From positions 22,787 through 86,786 of the forward strand of contig JAFTJF010000010.1 in assembly GCA_017456555.1 (NCBI GenBank): a stretch of DNA of 64,000 nucleotides. Reading direction: 5' to 3'. The notes beneath the pieces were generated by a model. It saw nothing but the letters and a program-made list of their open reading frames with translations, ran no database searches and was not told the DNA's origin. Position numbers and translations under genes: made by a program. This DNA is from Clostridia bacterium (GTDB taxonomy: Bacteria; Bacillota; Clostridia; TANB77; CAG-508). The stretch's first letter is position 1. Every line of letters begins with the position of its first letter. Shown here in pieces: positions 17,871 through 25,738 of this stretch.

Positions 17871-18599
17871 TTAAAACAATTTTTCTAATTTATATTCTTT
17901 TTCAAGCTTTTCATTTAAATAAATATTTGCAATTAATTCTAGTTCTTTCATACAATTTTCTGAAAGCTCAAATGAAAATATTTTTTTAGGATCAGCTGTC
18001 ATTATATACATTATTGCATTTCTTGTCGGATCACTCATATTAATACTTCCAGTATCTTGTTTGCTACAACTCGAGCATTTAAATCCATTATCTATTATAC
18101 TAAAATGATTTAAATTTTCTTTTGACCTGCAACAAACACATTCTCTAGTATTTGGTGCAAATCCTAATATTTTTAACATTCGTAATTTAAATACTGAAGT
18201 TATAAAATCTAAGTCTTTATCAGTTTCTGAAATCATATATAAAGTGTTTAAAAATAATTTTAAAGTATTAAAAGAATTTTGATTTTCTGTTGTAACATCA
18301 TTTATTATTTTTGTTATATAAGATGCATAAGTTAGCTTATCCAAATCTGTTCTTATATTATAAAACATTTCTATTGTTTCACAAGAATTCATTGTATAGT
18401 GGTCTGAACCTTTAAATAACATATATTCTCCAAAACACAAAAATTGAGTGCCACTAAGCAGAAGGCTCTTAGGTCTCCTAGAGCCTTTTGCACTGCACCC
18501 AATCTTTCCTAAATTGGGAGTTAAGATAGTTAGCATCTTATCAAAATCTCCCATATTATTTTCAGCAATTATTATCCCATTTACCTTTATATTTTTCAT
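17871..18599 (-). CDS. recO: DNA repair protein RecO
   Basis: A 242-residue protein. The N-terminal OB-fold starts MKNIKVNGIIIAENNMGDFD and has CSAKGSRRPKSLL; a helical middle follows, then a C4 zinc finger C-V-C-C near 158 and C-S-S-C near 177. RecO loads RecA onto SSB-coated DNA and anneals single strands in RecF-pathway repair. Its position after era and yqzL is the classic Bacillota order. Its start overlaps the yqzL frame by 38 bases, so translation is probably coupled. Confidence 0.93.
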   Translation of the reverse strand: MKNIKVNGIIIAENNMGDFDKMLTILTPNLGKIGCSAKGSRRPKSLLLSGTQFLCFGEYMLFKGSDHYTMNSCETIEMFYNIRTDLDKLTYASYITKIINDVTTENQNSFNTLKLFLNTLYMISETDKDLDFITSVFKLRMLKILGFAPNTRECVCCRSKENLNHFSIIDNGFKCSSCSKQDTGSINMSDPTRNAIMYIMTADPKKIFSFELSENCMKELELIANIYLNEKLEKEYKLEKLF

Positions 18600-18708
18600 C
18601 TATCGTTACCTTCATATTTTCTTCTATATTTTTTACTTCTCTAAATTCAAGATAAGAGTTTATATCTCCAGTTTGTTTAAATGTATTCCACGCTATGTTT
18701 TTTATCAT
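18562..18708 (-). CDS. yqzL: YqzL-like small protein
   Basis: A 48-residue protein starting MIKNIAWNTFKQTGDINSYL, the signature of the YqzL family (W-N-x-F-K-x-T-G-x-I-x-x-Y-L). The gene lies between era and recO, as in other Bacillota, and its 3' end overlaps the recO start. GGTGGG precedes the ATG. The function of YqzL is not established. The C-terminus (KGKWDNNC) is longer than the usual family members of around 45 residues and is encoded within the recO overlap. Confidence 0.8.
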   Translation of the reverse strand: MIKNIAWNTFKQTGDINSYLEFREVKNIEENMKVTIDEKYKGKWDNNC

Positions 18709-18766
18709 AATGTATCCCACCCTTTCTATTCATATCTTTTGTAATTTTAAGAAGATTATTCAAGGT

Positions 18767-19669
18767 TTATTTTAATTTAAATTTATTAACAATACTATCT
18801 TTTTCTTGCCAGTCTTCTTTAACTTTTACCCAGACTTTTAAATTAACTTTTGTTCCTAGCATTTCTTCTATATCATGTCTTGCTGCTGATGCAATTTTTT
18901 TCAAAAGATTTCCACCTTTTCCAATTATTATTCCTTTATGTGATTCTCTTAAACAATATATTGTTGCATCAACATCATATATATCTTCACCTTTTGAAGT
19001 TTTTCTATCTTTAAATTTTTCTATTTCAATATATATTCCATGAGGAACTTCATCATTTAAAAATTTTAAAGCTTTTTCTCTTATTATTTCTTCTGCAATT
19101 TGTCTTACAGTTTGATCTGTATATTCATCATCAGAATAATATTTAGGTCCCTCTGGTAATATTTTTACAATCTCATCTATTACAGCTTGAACAACATCTT
19201 CTTTAGTTGCAGAAATTGGTACAACTGCTTTAAAAGCATATTCATCATTATAAATTTTTATTAGATTTAATAATTTTTCTCTTTTTACTAAATCTATTTT
19301 ATTTATAATAAGAATACATGGCTTTTTAGATTCTTTTATTCTATCTAAAATTAGTCTATCTCCTCTACCAATTTCAGTAGAGTCAGCTTCTATCAAAAAC
19401 AATATTACATCAACTTCAGAAAACATTGTAAATGCTGTACTTACCATTGTTTCACCAAGTTTTGTTTTAGGTTTATGAATTCCTGGTGTGTCTGTTATTA
19501 TTATTTGATAGTTTTCATCATTTAAAATTGCTTTAATTGCAGTTCTTGTTGTTTGAACTTTGTTTGCTGTAATTGCAACTTTTTCTTTTACTAAAGAATT
19601 AAGTAATGTTGATTTTCCTACATTAGTTCTTCCTACTAATGTTACAAAACCTGATTTAAATTCTCCCAT
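18767..19669 (-). CDS. era: GTPase Era
   Basis: A 300-residue ribosome-assembly GTPase. Seen are G1 GRTNVGKSTLLNSL near 12, G2 in TTRTAIKAI, G3 DTPGIHKPKTKLG near 59, G4 NKID near 122, and the C-terminal KH domain with GIIIGKGGNLLKKI near 245. Era binds the 3' end of 16S rRNA and checks 30S maturation. It follows the DUF3048 gene by only three bases and precedes yqzL and recO in one operon. Confidence 0.97.
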   Translation of the reverse strand: MGEFKSGFVTLVGRTNVGKSTLLNSLVKEKVAITANKVQTTRTAIKAILNDENYQIIITDTPGIHKPKTKLGETMVSTAFTMFSEVDVILFLIEADSTEIGRGDRLILDRIKESKKPCILIINKIDLVKREKLLNLIKIYNDEYAFKAVVPISATKEDVVQAVIDEIVKILPEGPKYYSDDEYTDQTVRQIAEEIIREKALKFLNDEVPHGIYIEIEKFKDRKTSKGEDIYDVDATIYCLRESHKGIIIGKGGNLLKKIASAARHDIEEMLGTKVNLKVWVKVKEDWQEKDSIVNKFKLK

Positions 19670-19672
19670 AAA

Positions 19673-20776
19673 TTATACTTCCTCTTCTACTCCTGTAAAT
19701 GTTACATTTGCATCAATTGGACATACGTTAATCCATGTATTTCCATCATTTACTTTGATTTCATTTCCATTTAAATCAACATATTCTGTTTGTTCAAATC
19801 TTGATGCTTTATTACATTTTATTTTTATTGCTTTTCCGTTTGTTATATAATATCCATCTAAGCTTCCAATTGTTAAAACATCTTGTCTACCTTTATTTTC
19901 ACCATCATCTAAAGTATAGTTTTCTGCAAATGTTATTATTATGTTTTTTGTTGTTACTTCTTCATCTGTCATTTCATCAAACATTTTTTTACCTTTAGAC
20001 CATCTTGTGTATCTTCCAGTTTCACTATTGTATTTATATTCTACAGTATGTCCTTTTGCATAAGGAATTTTTACTGATTCTACTGAAAATGCTTCTTCTT
20101 GTTCTAAATTAACTTCTTCAGCAACATAATTTAAAACACTTTCTTTTTCTGAAGTTGTTTTCCATCCAAATCCTTTTGCGATTTTTAAAATTGATTCTGT
20201 ATTTGTATATGCATTATGAGGTGCATTTTTATGTTTTACTCTCCAATATAAAGAAGTTTCAGTTCTAGCTTTTCCAGTGTCATATACTTGTCCATTTATA
20301 TGCTCGATACCAAATTCATCAAAAGTAGCTTGAGCTTGTGGACTCATACCTAAATGAGCATATATTGCATCATTTTCCATAGCATAATCTATAAAATAAT
20401 GTCTGGCACTTCTTATTGGTCCTACTTCGTCAGCAGTTACTCCTTTAAATAATGCCATCAATCTTGATTCTCCACCTTCAACAATAATTTCATATACCAT
20501 ATATGTTGAATTTAAAGATGCTTGTGGTTGAGCATTCTTGTTATTGTCAATCATAAATGCAATTGGTCTATCATTTCCATTAAATATTTTTATTTCTGGT
20601 TCTTTTACTTCTTCAACTTCTTGATTTTGCTCTATTTCTAAATTTGTTTCCTCTGCTGCCAAAAAATCTTCTGCTGTTGAACCAGCATTATTTTTTCCAG
20701 TTCCAAACCAATAAATTCCAAATCCTACAGCTCCAATTAAAATTAGTACAAATAATACTTTAATAAAATTTTTCAT
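19673..20776 (-). CDS. DUF3048 (YerB-like) membrane-anchored protein
   Basis: A 367-residue protein with an N-terminal membrane helix (5-24), an acidic Glu-rich linker to about residue 60, then the DUF3048 domain. Typical segments are RPIAFMIDN..NAQPQ.SL, VYEIIVEGGESRLMALF, VGPIRSARHYFIDYA, and the C-terminal half with N.WINVCP. The family's function is unknown. It lacks the lipobox Cys that several YerB homologues have, so it is likely held by an uncleaved helix. Its place just before era is not the usual B. subtilis order, where cdd occupies this position. Confidence 0.85.
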   Translation of the reverse strand: MKNFIKVLFVLILIGAVGFGIYWFGTGKNNAGSTAEDFLAAEETNLEIEQNQEVEEVKEPEIKIFNGNDRPIAFMIDNNKNAQPQASLNSTYMVYEIIVEGGESRLMALFKGVTADEVGPIRSARHYFIDYAMENDAIYAHLGMSPQAQATFDEFGIEHINGQVYDTGKARTETSLYWRVKHKNAPHNAYTNTESILKIAKGFGWKTTSEKESVLNYVAEEVNLEQEEAFSVESVKIPYAKGHTVEYKYNSETGRYTRWSKGKKMFDEMTDEEVTTKNIIITFAENYTLDDGENKGRQDVLTIGSLDGYYITNGKAIKIKCNKASRFEQTEYVDLNGNEIKVNDGNTWINVCPIDANVTFTGVEEEV

Positions 20777-20802
20777 ATGTATCCTCCATATATTATTACT
20801 TA

Positions 20803-21183
20803 TTATATTGCTATATAATTTATTATTTTCGGTAAAAATAAAATTATTCCAATTATAATTGACATTATTGCAGAAAGAGTAACTGCTCCTGCTGCAACAT
20901 CTTTAATAATTTTTGCTATTTCATTATATTCTAGAGTATATAAATCCACTAATTTTTCAATAGCTGTGTTAAAAACTTCACAAATTAATACTATAAATAT
21001 TGTTAATACAAGTATCGCAAATTCGATTTTAGAAATCTTCAAAATTATTCCTAATATTGTCACTAAAATCCCAAATACTACTTGAATTTTTATGTTGCTT
21101 CCATATTGCCAAACAAATTTAACACCATTTAAAGCATTTTTTAAACTCTGAAAAAAATTTTTATTTTTCCACTTATTTTCCAT
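20803..21183 (-). CDS. dgkA: Diacylglycerol/undecaprenol kinase
   Basis: A 126-residue protein with three membrane helices and the DgkA signature EVFNTAIEKLVD near residue 70, preceded by a short amphipathic N-terminus (FFQSLKNALNGVKFVW). In Gram-positives this enzyme phosphorylates undecaprenol to recycle the lipid carrier. It sits 13 bases after ybeY, the conserved order. The length matches the family. Confidence 0.93.
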   Translation of the reverse strand: MENKWKNKNFFQSLKNALNGVKFVWQYGSNIKIQVVFGILVTILGIILKISKIEFAILVLTIFIVLICEVFNTAIEKLVDLYTLEYNEIAKIIKDVAAGAVTLSAIMSIIIGIILFLPKIINYIAI

Positions 21184-21196
21184 ATAACCTCAAGAT

Positions 21197-21673
21197 TTAT
21201 TCTTCTCTTAATATTTTTAATCTGTTTAGTACATTTTCTTCTTTTTCTCTCATTATGATTTTATCTGCTTCTTCAATATGATCTTCTCCCATTAAATGAT
21301 AAAATCCATGAACTACCATATATGCAAGTTCTCTTTCAAAACTGTGTCCATATTCTATTGCTTGTTCTTTAACTCTTTCAATAGAAATTATTATATCTCC
21401 AATAGCCTCTTCATATTGATAATTTTTCATTTTGGCTATTTCTTCTTTTTCAAACATTGGAAAAGAAAGTACATCAGTTTCTTTATCTATGTTTCTGTAT
21501 TCATTATTTAATTTTCTTATATTTTCTGGATTTGTTAGAGTTATACTAATATATAATTTTGACTCTAACATTCCCTCAACAATAAAACATTCATTTAGAA
21601 CTCTGTTTATTACTTTTTCATATTCTTCATTTGTTTCAAAATCTAAATATTCTATTTCAGCAATTTTTTTCAT
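21197..21673 (-). CDS. ybeY: Endoribonuclease YbeY, 16S rRNA maturation
   Basis: A 158-residue metalloenzyme with the zinc motif HGFYHLMGEDH near 120-130, whose three His bind Zn, plus DVLSFPMFEKEE near 68 and GDIIISIERV near 91. It trims the 3' end of 16S rRNA and takes part in ribosome quality control. It lies between an unrecognised 394-residue gene and dgkA. Confidence 0.95.
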   Translation of the reverse strand: MKKIAEIEYLDFETNEEYEKVINRVLNECFIVEGMLESKLYISITLTNPENIRKLNNEYRNIDKETDVLSFPMFEKEEIAKMKNYQYEEAIGDIIISIERVKEQAIEYGHSFERELAYMVVHGFYHLMGEDHIEEADKIIMREKEENVLNRLKILREE

Positions 21674-21727
21674 ATATATTCCTCTATTTTTTAATATAGA
21701 GTTGCCAAACTATTAATTTGGCAACAA

Positions 21728-22912
21728 TTATAATTTTGTAAAAAATCCTTTCATTGTTCTACAAGTTGATTTTTTGATTTTTTTCATTACACCTAATTCT
21801 ACTAATTTATCTTTATAAAATTGTCTTACCTCTGCATATTTTTCATATTCATCAGCAGTTTCATATAATTCTCTTTTTAAAGATAAAATTTCTTTTTCTT
21901 CTGATGAACCAGTTTTACTATATGCATCCCAGAATTTTTTGTAAGCTTCTCTTTCTTGTGGTTTATCCCAATATACTTTTGTTGATAATAATTTTACATT
22001 ATAATCTTCAATTAATTCTAAAAGCATTTTATAAGTTGTTTCTCTTTTTTCTGGTGCTTTAGTACTTACAATTAAATTTCTTGTATCTTTTAATAATTTT
22101 TTATAACATTGTTCTGCTGCAACTAAAGGCAAACTATGTGTAAATAAAACTCTACTTAAGCCAAGTAATATCATGTTTTTCTCTAAGAAATCTTTTTCAT
22201 CTAATTTTCCTACAGAGAATTTTTCATATTCATCATATTCTTGAAGAATTTTACTATATTTATTTTCTCCTTCAATTTTAATTTTTATAGGTAACATATT
22301 TTTTATATAGTCTTCTAAAGTTTCAAAAATTTTCTTATATAAATCAACTTGATTTACAACTTTTGCTCTAATTCCATCTGCTAATTTTACTGAATAATTT
22401 TTTAATATTCCTTTATAAATTGTATCTATTTTTTCTATGTAAATAGGTTCATATTTATTTAAAACTTTATCTTTTCCGCTAACTACTAAACTCTCATGAT
22501 CTAAGTCTAATAAGAATTTTTGTTTTCTATATTTATATTCCAAATATTCGTTATCTTTTAAGTGAACTATTGTATAGTAATTTGATAAAGCATCTTTTTC
22601 ATAATTTGATGCAGTATTATTTTTTACTTTTTTATAAATAGAATCCATTATATGTTTATCTATTGATTCTAAATATAAAGTATAGCTCTCTTCATATCTA
22701 TTTTGGAATTGCTCTTTTTTAGAAACATCATTATTAGCTTCAGCTGTTTTTAATTGCTCATATGCTTTTACTGTTGCAGTTCTTTTTATATTAATCATCA
22801 TTCCATTAATACCAATTTTAGTTGGTATTAATAATTTTGTTAAAGTATTAGAAACCTTATTAAAAAAAGTTGTGTTGTTAGAAAGTACTTTTAAACTTCT
22901 CTCTTCTACCAT
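21728..22912 (-). CDS. Unrecognised helical protein at the phoH/yqfF position
   Basis: A 394-residue, Lys- and Glu-rich, mostly helical protein without a signal peptide. A weakly hydrophobic patch near 30-45 (LIPTKIGINGMMINIKR) is too short and polar for a clear membrane span. No catalytic motif is visible. It lies between yqfD and ybeY, where many Bacillota carry phoH and yqfF; neither is present here. The SD GAAAGGATGGG precedes the ATG. It is cytosolic and of unknown function. Confidence 0.75.
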   Translation of the reverse strand: MVEERSLKVLSNNTTFFNKVSNTLTKLLIPTKIGINGMMINIKRTATVKAYEQLKTAEANNDVSKKEQFQNRYEESYTLYLESIDKHIMDSIYKKVKNNTASNYEKDALSNYYTIVHLKDNEYLEYKYRKQKFLLDLDHESLVVSGKDKVLNKYEPIYIEKIDTIYKGILKNYSVKLADGIRAKVVNQVDLYKKIFETLEDYIKNMLPIKIKIEGENKYSKILQEYDEYEKFSVGKLDEKDFLEKNMILLGLSRVLFTHSLPLVAAEQCYKKLLKDTRNLIVSTKAPEKRETTYKMLLELIEDYNVKLLSTKVYWDKPQEREAYKKFWDAYSKTGSSEEKEILSLKRELYETADEYEKYAEVRQFYKDKLVELGVMKKIKKSTCRTMKGFFTKL

Positions 22913-22966
22913 ATAAATCCCATCCTTTCAAAACTATTAATAAGTCTGAAATTATTCTGGACTTAT

Positions 22967-24154
22967 TTATCTTTCGTCTTTTTCTCCAATCTTTTGCTCA
23001 ACTTCATATACTAATTTTACTGTTATTCCATCATTTTCAATATTAGTATATAAATTTCTTTTTTTATATTTTTCTTCGTAATTTGATATTTTAAATTCTA
23101 ATTCTAATTCTTCTTCTAATTGTTTTTCTATTTTACTAATTAGTTCTTCTTCTGAAAATGTTTTTTGCTCATTTTTGTATTCTATATATGTTGTCTTTTT
23201 TATCTCAAAAGGAAGATAAAAATCAGAAAAAACCTTTATTTTATTTCTTGTGCTTATTGTATCATAATTTTCAAAATTTGAAAGCCTTTTATTGAAATTT
23301 ATTGCAAAATTCTTTATACAAATTTCGTTTTTTTCTTCCTTATTTCCAGTTTCAATTTTTACATTTTGCACAAAGTTTTCTTTTGCCTCTTTTGAGTATA
23401 TTTTTTTACCAAAAATATCAGCATCTGCATGAACTTCTCTAATTCCAGTGTTAGCTCCTTCCATTATTCCTTCAACTAATATATCACCTTTTTTTACTTC
23501 ATCCCCTACCTGAACTTTGGCAGTCCCACTTCTAACAATGATTTTAGATATTATAGAATCCTCTGTAGCAATAATATTGCATATTTCATTTTCATCTATG
23601 ATTTCAGGTACCTCAATACTTTCCTCAACAGTAACAATCACATTTGTCCCTTTAACAGTTATTCCAATCCAAGATAAATCTTCTCTATTTAATCTAATAA
23701 GATTACTTATTTTTTCAGCATTTATTTTAGATTTCAAAGTTCCCACTTCAATTCCATACTCTGAAACTAAAGCTTTAATATCATCTTCAGAAATATCTTC
23801 ATTTCCAACAACTTCAATATTCCAAATAAATTTAGTCAGTATAAAAATAAAAATTGCAATTACCATCCCAGCAATTGCAAATATTTTTCTTTTCCTATAT
23901 CTATTTATAAAAAATGGAACTCCTGATTTTTTCTCAATTTTAACTTTACATTTAGTCCTTTTTGCAATATGCCTAATTTCTTTAAAATCAGATTTCAAAA
24001 TTTTCATTTTAATATATGTACTATTTTCTCTATGTAAATCTTTTAAAAATATTTCTTTTTGCCTACAAATATTTAAAAAACGCTCTATAAAAAAGCCTTC
24101 TACAATTATATTTAAGTAGCCTGCAAAAAACATATATATTAATTTTAAAAACAT
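22967..24154 (-). CDS. yqfD: Sporulation protein YqfD
   Basis: A 395-residue protein. It has an N-terminal hydrophobic stretch, FLKDLHRENSTYIKMKI, a membrane helix near 91-110, then IWNIEVVGNEDISEDDIKAL (a POTRA-like strand-helix unit) and EVGDEVKKGDILVEG near 215-230, all typical of YqfD. It belongs to the sigma-E regulon in B. subtilis and is needed for efficient sporulation; its exact role is not known. It starts three bases after yqfC and is co-transcribed with it. Confidence 0.9.
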   Translation of the reverse strand: MFLKLIYMFFAGYLNIIVEGFFIERFLNICRQKEIFLKDLHRENSTYIKMKILKSDFKEIRHIAKRTKCKVKIEKKSGVPFFINRYRKRKIFAIAGMVIAIFIFILTKFIWNIEVVGNEDISEDDIKALVSEYGIEVGTLKSKINAEKISNLIRLNREDLSWIGITVKGTNVIVTVEESIEVPEIIDENEICNIIATEDSIISKIIVRSGTAKVQVGDEVKKGDILVEGIMEGANTGIREVHADADIFGKKIYSKEAKENFVQNVKIETGNKEEKNEICIKNFAINFNKRLSNFENYDTISTRNKIKVFSDFYLPFEIKKTTYIEYKNEQKTFSEEELISKIEKQLEEELELEFKISNYEEKYKKRNLYTNIENDGITVKLVYEVEQKIGEKDER

Positions 24155-24157
24155 TTA

Positions 24158-24430
24158 TTATTCACCTTTACTTTCAAAATCTAGATTCTCAATTTTACCA
24201 GTAACCAAAATATCATTATCTGTCATTTGATTTAGCTTCAAATTAAATCCATTAATATTAATATTTCCAATAGAAGTACTTATTCTAGCAAAAAAATCTT
24301 CATACTCTAAAATACCTTTAAAATTCTCAATAAAAATCTCATCAAATCCAGTTACAGTAATTTTAGGAACATCGCTAATAACTTCTCTAGGAATCTCCAA
24401 AAATTTACTAACTCTACTATAATCTCTCAT
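24158..24430 (-). CDS. yqfC: Sporulation protein YqfC (YabP family)
   Basis: A 90-residue protein starting MRDYSRVSKFLEIPREVISD, then VPKITVTGFDEIFIENFKGILEY and NININGFNLKL, the YabP/YqfC fold. The start at 24430 is chosen over the upstream ATG at 24523 because AGAGAGG precedes it and homologues begin here; the longer reading would run into the large inverted repeat. It is a sporulation-specific partner of YqfD. Confidence 0.88.
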   Translation of the reverse strand: MRDYSRVSKFLEIPREVISDVPKITVTGFDEIFIENFKGILEYEDFFARISTSIGNININGFNLKLNQMTDNDILVTGKIENLDFESKGE

Positions 24431-24486
24431 AAAACAAAACCTCTCTTTAAAGAATATATATTCTAAAAAGAAATATTTATTACAAA

Positions 24487-24559
24487 TAATGATTTGGGGA
24501 CGGAGAAAAAAATCATCTTTCACTTTTTGATGATTTTTTTCTCCGTCCCCAAATCATTA
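24487..24559. repeat. Perfect 31-base inverted repeat (REP/MITE-like)
   Basis: Arms 24487-24517 and 24529-24559 are perfectly complementary around an 11-base loop. The core is GGGGACGGAG followed by seven A. The outer arm includes the stop codon of the DUF4116 gene. The hairpin would be very stable in RNA on either strand and probably stops or attenuates transcription between that gene and yqfC. Its higher-GC core, unlike the local DNA, suggests a dispersed palindromic element. A short relative with GATTTGGGGA arms lies at 27599-27625. Confidence 0.85.
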
Positions 24560-25087
24560 GTCTTCCAGTAAAGCTTTAATATCTTCATCTTCTTGGAGCC
24601 TAGGAGAAATGTATTCTATAACTTTTTTCTTAGCTTTTTCAATAGCAGCTAAAGCAATATCTTTATCATCTCTCATTTTAAAGCTCGCATATTTTAAGAT
24701 AATTGGTTTTTGAGTTACTGCAGTCAAAACAACATCTTTATCATTTCTTAATTCTTGACTTGCAAAATACAAAGCTTGCCCATCAACTTTAGAAGCGGCT
24801 AGAAGTACATCTTTATCCCCTTTTAATCTATCACTCGCATAGCAACAAGTCCAACCAGCTTGAGATACAGATTTTAAAATCACATCTTTGTCATCTTTTA
24901 ATCTGTCGCTTGCAAATTCTAAAGCCCCACCATCAACAGCAACTGCTTTTAATATGATTTCTTTATCATCTCTAATTTCTTCATTTGCCCATTCTATTAA
25001 TGTTGGATTTTCTAAAACTATTTTTGAAAAATATTCTTTATCATTTGTTTTCTCTCTAGCCTCAATTACCTCTGGACTATCTGCCAT
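24557..25087 (-). CDS. DUF4116 repeat protein
   Basis: A 176-residue protein made of tandem units of about 25 residues of the type DDKDV(I/V)L.AV...G.AL.(F/Y)AS..LR. I count about five units (examples: DDKEIILKAVAVDGGALEFA, GDKDVLLAASKVDGQALYFA). This is the DUF4116 repeat, predicted to stack as paired helices like a small solenoid. Function unknown; such solenoids usually bind proteins. No signal peptide. The stop codon is inside the arm of the large inverted repeat, which implies that the 3' end was shaped by insertion of that element. Confidence 0.85.
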   Translation of the reverse strand: MADSPEVIEAREKTNDKEYFSKIVLENPTLIEWANEEIRDDKEIILKAVAVDGGALEFASDRLKDDKDVILKSVSQAGWTCCYASDRLKGDKDVLLAASKVDGQALYFASQELRNDKDVVLTAVTQKPIILKYASFKMRDDKDIALAAIEKAKKKVIEYISPRLQEDEDIKALLED

Positions 25088-25113
25088 TTTGATTTCTCCT
25101 ATTTCCTAATATT

Positions 25114-25725
25114 TTAAAAATAAAAATCTGATTTTTTCTCATACTTTTCTCTTACTAGTTTTCTGTCTAGTTTTCTTTTCTTTAGTCGATTATCATAATA
25201 TATTATTCCAATTAATACCAATATACAAAATGCAAAAAAGATTTTATTTTTTAGTAAATTCATAACTATACCAAATTTAGGCATCGTATATATAACTTTA
25301 CCTATAATATATTTATATTTTACAATTTCCTCATCTTGAACAGTATTATTATCTCCTTTAGTAACATATGCTTTTTGCAAATCTACTGTTGTTATATCAT
25401 CAATTCTATGAGTTACTATTTCACCATTCTTCTTTTTAAATGTTATTATGTTTCCTACTTTATATTCTTCATTTGTATATCCTTTTTTTACTATGATAAT
25501 ATCATTTACCTTTAATCTTGGAGACATACTTTCTGAAGTTACAGTATATATTTCTATATTTAAAGAACTAGGAAATATTCCTGAATTCCCTAGTTCTAAA
25601 CATATTAATAATAAACTAAACAAAATTGTAGGAATCAACATTATATATAATATTATAATTAAAATCTTTTTTATCTTTTGATTTCTTTTTATATTTTTAG
25701 ATATAACATCTGATTCATATCTCAT
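25114..25725 (-). CDS. Signal peptidase I, SipW/ER type
   Basis: A 203-residue protein with an N-terminal membrane helix (about 22-44), catalytic Ser in VTSESMSPRL, His in IVTHRIDDI, Asp in TKGDNNTVQDEE, and a second membrane helix near the C-terminus. The Ser-His-Asp pattern is that of SipW/archaeal/ER-type peptidases, not the bacterial Ser-Lys type. SipW processes TasA-like fibre proteins. It lies far from the TasA-like genes, between a DUF4116 gene and an unrecognised 537-residue gene, 12-26 bases from each, so its substrates are unclear. Confidence 0.85.
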   Translation of the reverse strand: MRYESDVISKNIKRNQKIKKILIIILYIMLIPTILFSLLLICLELGNSGIFPSSLNIEIYTVTSESMSPRLKVNDIIIVKKGYTNEEYKVGNIITFKKKNGEIVTHRIDDITTVDLQKAYVTKGDNNTVQDEEIVKYKYIIGKVIYTMPKFGIVMNLLKNKIFFAFCILVLIGIIYYDNRLKKRKLDRKLVREKYEKKSDFYF

Positions 25726-25738
25726 ACAAAATCACCTA

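Noticed and set aside
18445-18500. Hairpin AAGGCTCT...AGAGCCTT as a terminator
   Set aside because: It lies inside the recO coding region at a conserved K-G-x-R-R-P-K-S motif and has no role as a terminator there.
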